Assembly: GCF_042665255.1 (NCBI RefSeq)
Contig: NZ_JBHTCD010000017.1
Strand: one strand, 5' to 3'
DNA: 64,000 nt
Origin: Insolitispirillum peregrinum
GTDB taxonomy: Bacteria; Pseudomonadota; Alphaproteobacteria; Rhodospirillales; Rhodospirillaceae
Part shown: positions 61,816-64,000 of the stretch, one piece after another
How the letters are laid out: each line of letters starts with the position of its first letter
Numbering within the stretch: the stretch's first letter is position 1
Translations under genes and position numbers: made by a program
The notes under the pieces: generated by a model
Seen by the model: only the letters and a program-made list of their open reading frames with translations
The model's database searches: none
Told to the model about the DNA's origin: nothing

Positions 61816-64000
61816 TGTCGCTGGCCGAACTGTGTATCCGCCGCCCGGTGATGACCATTCTGGTGATGGCGGCGATGATCCTGTTTGGCGTGCTGGGCTA
61901 TCTGCGCCTGCCTGTCAGCGAGCTGCCCGCCGTCGAATTCCCCACCATCAGCATTTCCGCCACCCTGTCCGGGGCCGACCCGGAAACGATGGCCTCGTCG
62001 GTGGCGACGCCGCTGGAAAACAAGCTGGCGACCATCGCCGGGATCGAGTCGATGGCCTCGACTTCGACGCTGGGATCAACGCAGATCACCTTGCAGTTCG
62101 CCCTGGACCGTGACATCGACGCCGCCGCGCAGGACGTACAGACCGCGCTGTCGTCGGCGCAGCGTGATCTGCCCGACGAGATGACCTCGCCGCCGACCTT
62201 CCGCAAGACCAACCCGGCCGATGCGCCGGTGCTGTATCTGGCGCTGGGGTCGCAGACCATGCGGCTGTCCGACGTGGCCGATTTTGCCGAAGGCCAGTTG
62301 GCCCGGCGTTTGTCGGTGATCGAAGGCGTGGCCGAGGTCAACGTCTATGGCTCGCAAAAGTATGCTGTACGTTTGCAAGTGGACCCCAACGCGCTGGCGG
62401 CGCGGGGGCTGGGGCTGGACGAGGTCAATGCGGCGATCAAGGCGCTGAACGTCAACCAGCCTGCCGGGACCCTCAGCGGCCCGACGCGCACCGCCACCAT
62501 CTACACCAGTGGCAAGCTGCGGACATCCGAAGATTTCGTGCAGCAGGTGGTTGCCTATCGCAATGGCGCACCGGTGCGGTTCGGCGATATCGGGCAGGCG
62601 GTGGACAGCGTGGAAAACACCAGGGTTGCCAGTTGGTTCAACGGCACCCGTTCGATCGTGCTGGCGATCAAGCGCCAGCCGGGGGCCAACACCATCGAGA
62701 TGGTCGACCGCATCCGCCAGGTGCTGCCAACCTTCCGCGCCCAGTTGCCGCCCACGGTGACGCTGGAGGTGCTGTATGACCGCAGCCTGACCATCCGCGC
62801 CTCGGTGCATGACGTGCAGTTCACCCTGCTGTTGTCGGCGGCGCTGGTGGTGATGGTGATCTTCCTGTTCCTGCGCAGCCTGTCGGCGACCATCATTCCC
62901 TCGCTGGCCCTGCCGATTGCGGTGATCGGCACCTTTGCCGGGATGGCGGCGATGGGCTACAGCCTCGATAACCTGTCGCTGATGGCGCTGACCCTGTCGG
63001 TCGGCTTTGTGGTCGATGATGCCATCGTGATGCTGGAAAACATCGTCCGCCATCAGGAACAGGGCAAGTCGCCCTTTCAGGCGGCGCTGGATGGCGCGCG
63101 CGAAGTGGGCTTTACCATCATTTCGATGACCATTTCGCTGGCGGCGGTGTTTATCCCGGTGCTGTTCATGGGTGGGGTGGTCGGGCGCTTGCTGAACGAA
63201 TTCGCCATGACCATCGTGATGGCGATCATCGTGTCGGGGGTGGTGTCGGTGACGCTGACCCCGATGCTGTGCAGCCGCCTGATCCGGGGGCATGGCGGGT
63301 CGCATGGGCGGTTCTATCAGGCCAGTGAGCGGGCCTTTGATGCCGTACAGGACCTGTACCGGCGGTCCTTGCAGTGGTGCATGCGCCACCACCGGCTGAC
63401 TTTTTGCGCCTTTCTGGCCAGCATTGCCGCCTCGGTGTGGCTGTTCATGGTGGTGCCAAAAGATTTCCTGCCGGTGGGCGACAGTGGCCGCATCACCGCT
63501 TATACCGAAGGCACCGTCGGCATTTCGCTGGAAGAAATGGCCGTTCGCCAGCAAAAACTGGCCGAAGTCCTGCGCAGCCATCCCGGTGTTGACGGCGTGA
63601 TGTCGTCGATCGGGGCCGGAGGGTCGCGGGCGTCGGCCAACTCGGGGACGCTGTTTGTGACCTTGAAGCCGTTCGAGGACCGGAAAAGCGTGTTCCTCAT
63701 CCTGAACGAGCTGCGCAAGATGGTGCCGACCGTGCCGGGCATCAAGGCCTATTTCAGCGTCCCGCCGTCGATCCGCATCGGCGGGTCGGTGTCGAAGGCG
63801 CAATATCAGTACACCTTGCAGGACCTGAACCTGCAAACCCTCTATGCCGGGTCGATCCGGCTGGCCGATGCGCTGGCGCAGACCGATGGTTTTCTCGATG
63901 TGACCAGCAACCTCGAACTGTCGTCGCCTGCGGTGCATGTGGAAATCCTGCGTGACCGGGCGGCGGTGCTGGGGATCACCCCGGCGCAGATTGAAACCGT
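61815..64000 (+). CDS. RND efflux pump, HAE1 family (partial, runs off the window)
   Basis: The first 728 codons of an RND transporter are present; a full-length one has about 1,030. Visible are the start ELCIRRPVMTILVMAAMILF (TM1), the porter-domain sequence LPAVEFPTISISATLSGADP, TM4 with the proton-relay aspartates in LSVGFVVDDAIVMLENIVRH, and LAAVFIPVLFMGGVVGRLLN. It resembles MdtB/MdtC-type drug pumps. ATG 61815 shares its A with the adaptor stop (TAATG). Substrates such as drugs, bile salts or other hydrophobic compounds are likely from the family only. Confidence 0.93.
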   Translation, partial: MSLAELCIRRPVMTILVMAAMILFGVLGYLRLPVSELPAVEFPTISISATLSGADPETMASSVATPLENKLATIAGIESMASTSTLGSTQITLQFALDRDIDAAAQDVQTALSSAQRDLPDEMTSPPTFRKTNPADAPVLYLALGSQTMRLSDVADFAEGQLARRLSVIEGVAEVNVYGSQKYAVRLQVDPNALAARGLGLDEVNAAIKALNVNQPAGTLSGPTRTATIYTSGKLRTSEDFVQQVVAYRNGAPVRFGDIGQAVDSVENTRVASWFNGTRSIVLAIKRQPGANTIEMVDRIRQVLPTFRAQLPPTVTLEVLYDRSLTIRASVHDVQFTLLLSAALVVMVIFLFLRSLSATIIPSLALPIAVIGTFAGMAAMGYSLDNLSLMALTLSVGFVVDDAIVMLENIVRHQEQGKSPFQAALDGAREVGFTIISMTISLAAVFIPVLFMGGVVGRLLNEFAMTIVMAIIVSGVVSVTLTPMLCSRLIRGHGGSHGRFYQASERAFDAVQDLYRRSLQWCMRHHRLTFCAFLASIAASVWLFMVVPKDFLPVGDSGRITAYTEGTVGISLEEMAVRQQKLAEVLRSHPGVDGVMSSIGAGGSRASANSGTLFVTLKPFEDRKSVFLILNELRKMVPTVPGIKAYFSVPPSIRIGGSVSKAQYQYTLQDLNLQTLYAGSIRLADALAQTDGFLDVTSNLELSSPAVHVEILRDRAAVLGITPAQIET

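Overview
The window is a GC-rich chromosomal segment of a Gram-negative bacterium, most likely an alphaproteobacterium of the Rhodospirillales or a related order. This is inferred from codon use, the fdsGBA-fdhD-fdsD formate dehydrogenase locus, the DUF2126/ATP-grasp/alpha-E cluster and the style of the dispersed palindromes. No rRNA or tRNA gene was seen. One stretch (about 31.0-39.7 kb) is visibly AT-rich and foreign.

Layout: 1-9.9 kb is the 3' part of a giant repeat adhesin of the type I secretion class. 10.0-11.5 kb holds a flavin-reductase-like protein and a TetR regulator. 11.6-21.0 kb is a minus-strand operon of two transglutaminase-like proteins, two circularly permuted ATP-grasp units and two alpha-E units, a predicted amide-bond-forming peptide pathway. 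21.4-27.4 kb has a BaiN/HI0933-like flavoprotein, a cupin-XRE regulator, a polar amino-acid ABC transporter behind a structured leader, and a PuuB-like amine oxidase. 27.6-30.9 kb is a membrane sulfatase-fold/alkaline-phosphatase-superfamily protein, a sulfotransferase and a small YIDPxTG protein.

30,975-39,749 is an 8.7-kb island bounded by 74-bp direct repeats (72/74 identical). The repeat is the last ten codons plus terminator of the oxalate/formate-type MFS gene, so the island looks inserted at the 3' end of that gene. Inside are IS630 and IS66 remnants and a compact four-gene operon: three different dynamin-like large GTPases and one 310-residue helical protein with a DDxxD motif resembling class I isoprenoid synthases. 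This is the best candidate for an undescribed system, possibly membrane-acting defence or stress protection.

39.7-48.8 kb is an NAD-dependent molybdenum formate dehydrogenase operon with its maturation factor, an anion antiporter and a LysR regulator; a T-N11-A palindrome lies ahead of fdsG. 48.8-51.9 kb has an HExxH protein, a DAACS-family symporter lacking the usual NMDG motif, and a family-3 solute-binding protein. 52.0-52.5 kb is a noncoding array of four 112-bp tandem repeats followed by palindromes. 52.6-55.6 kb is a second amine oxidase with a class I glutamine amidotransferase and a GntR regulator. 55.6-60.4 kb is a branched-chain-amino-acid-type ABC transporter with fused LivH-LivM permeases. 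60.6-64.0 kb starts an RND efflux operon that runs off the window.
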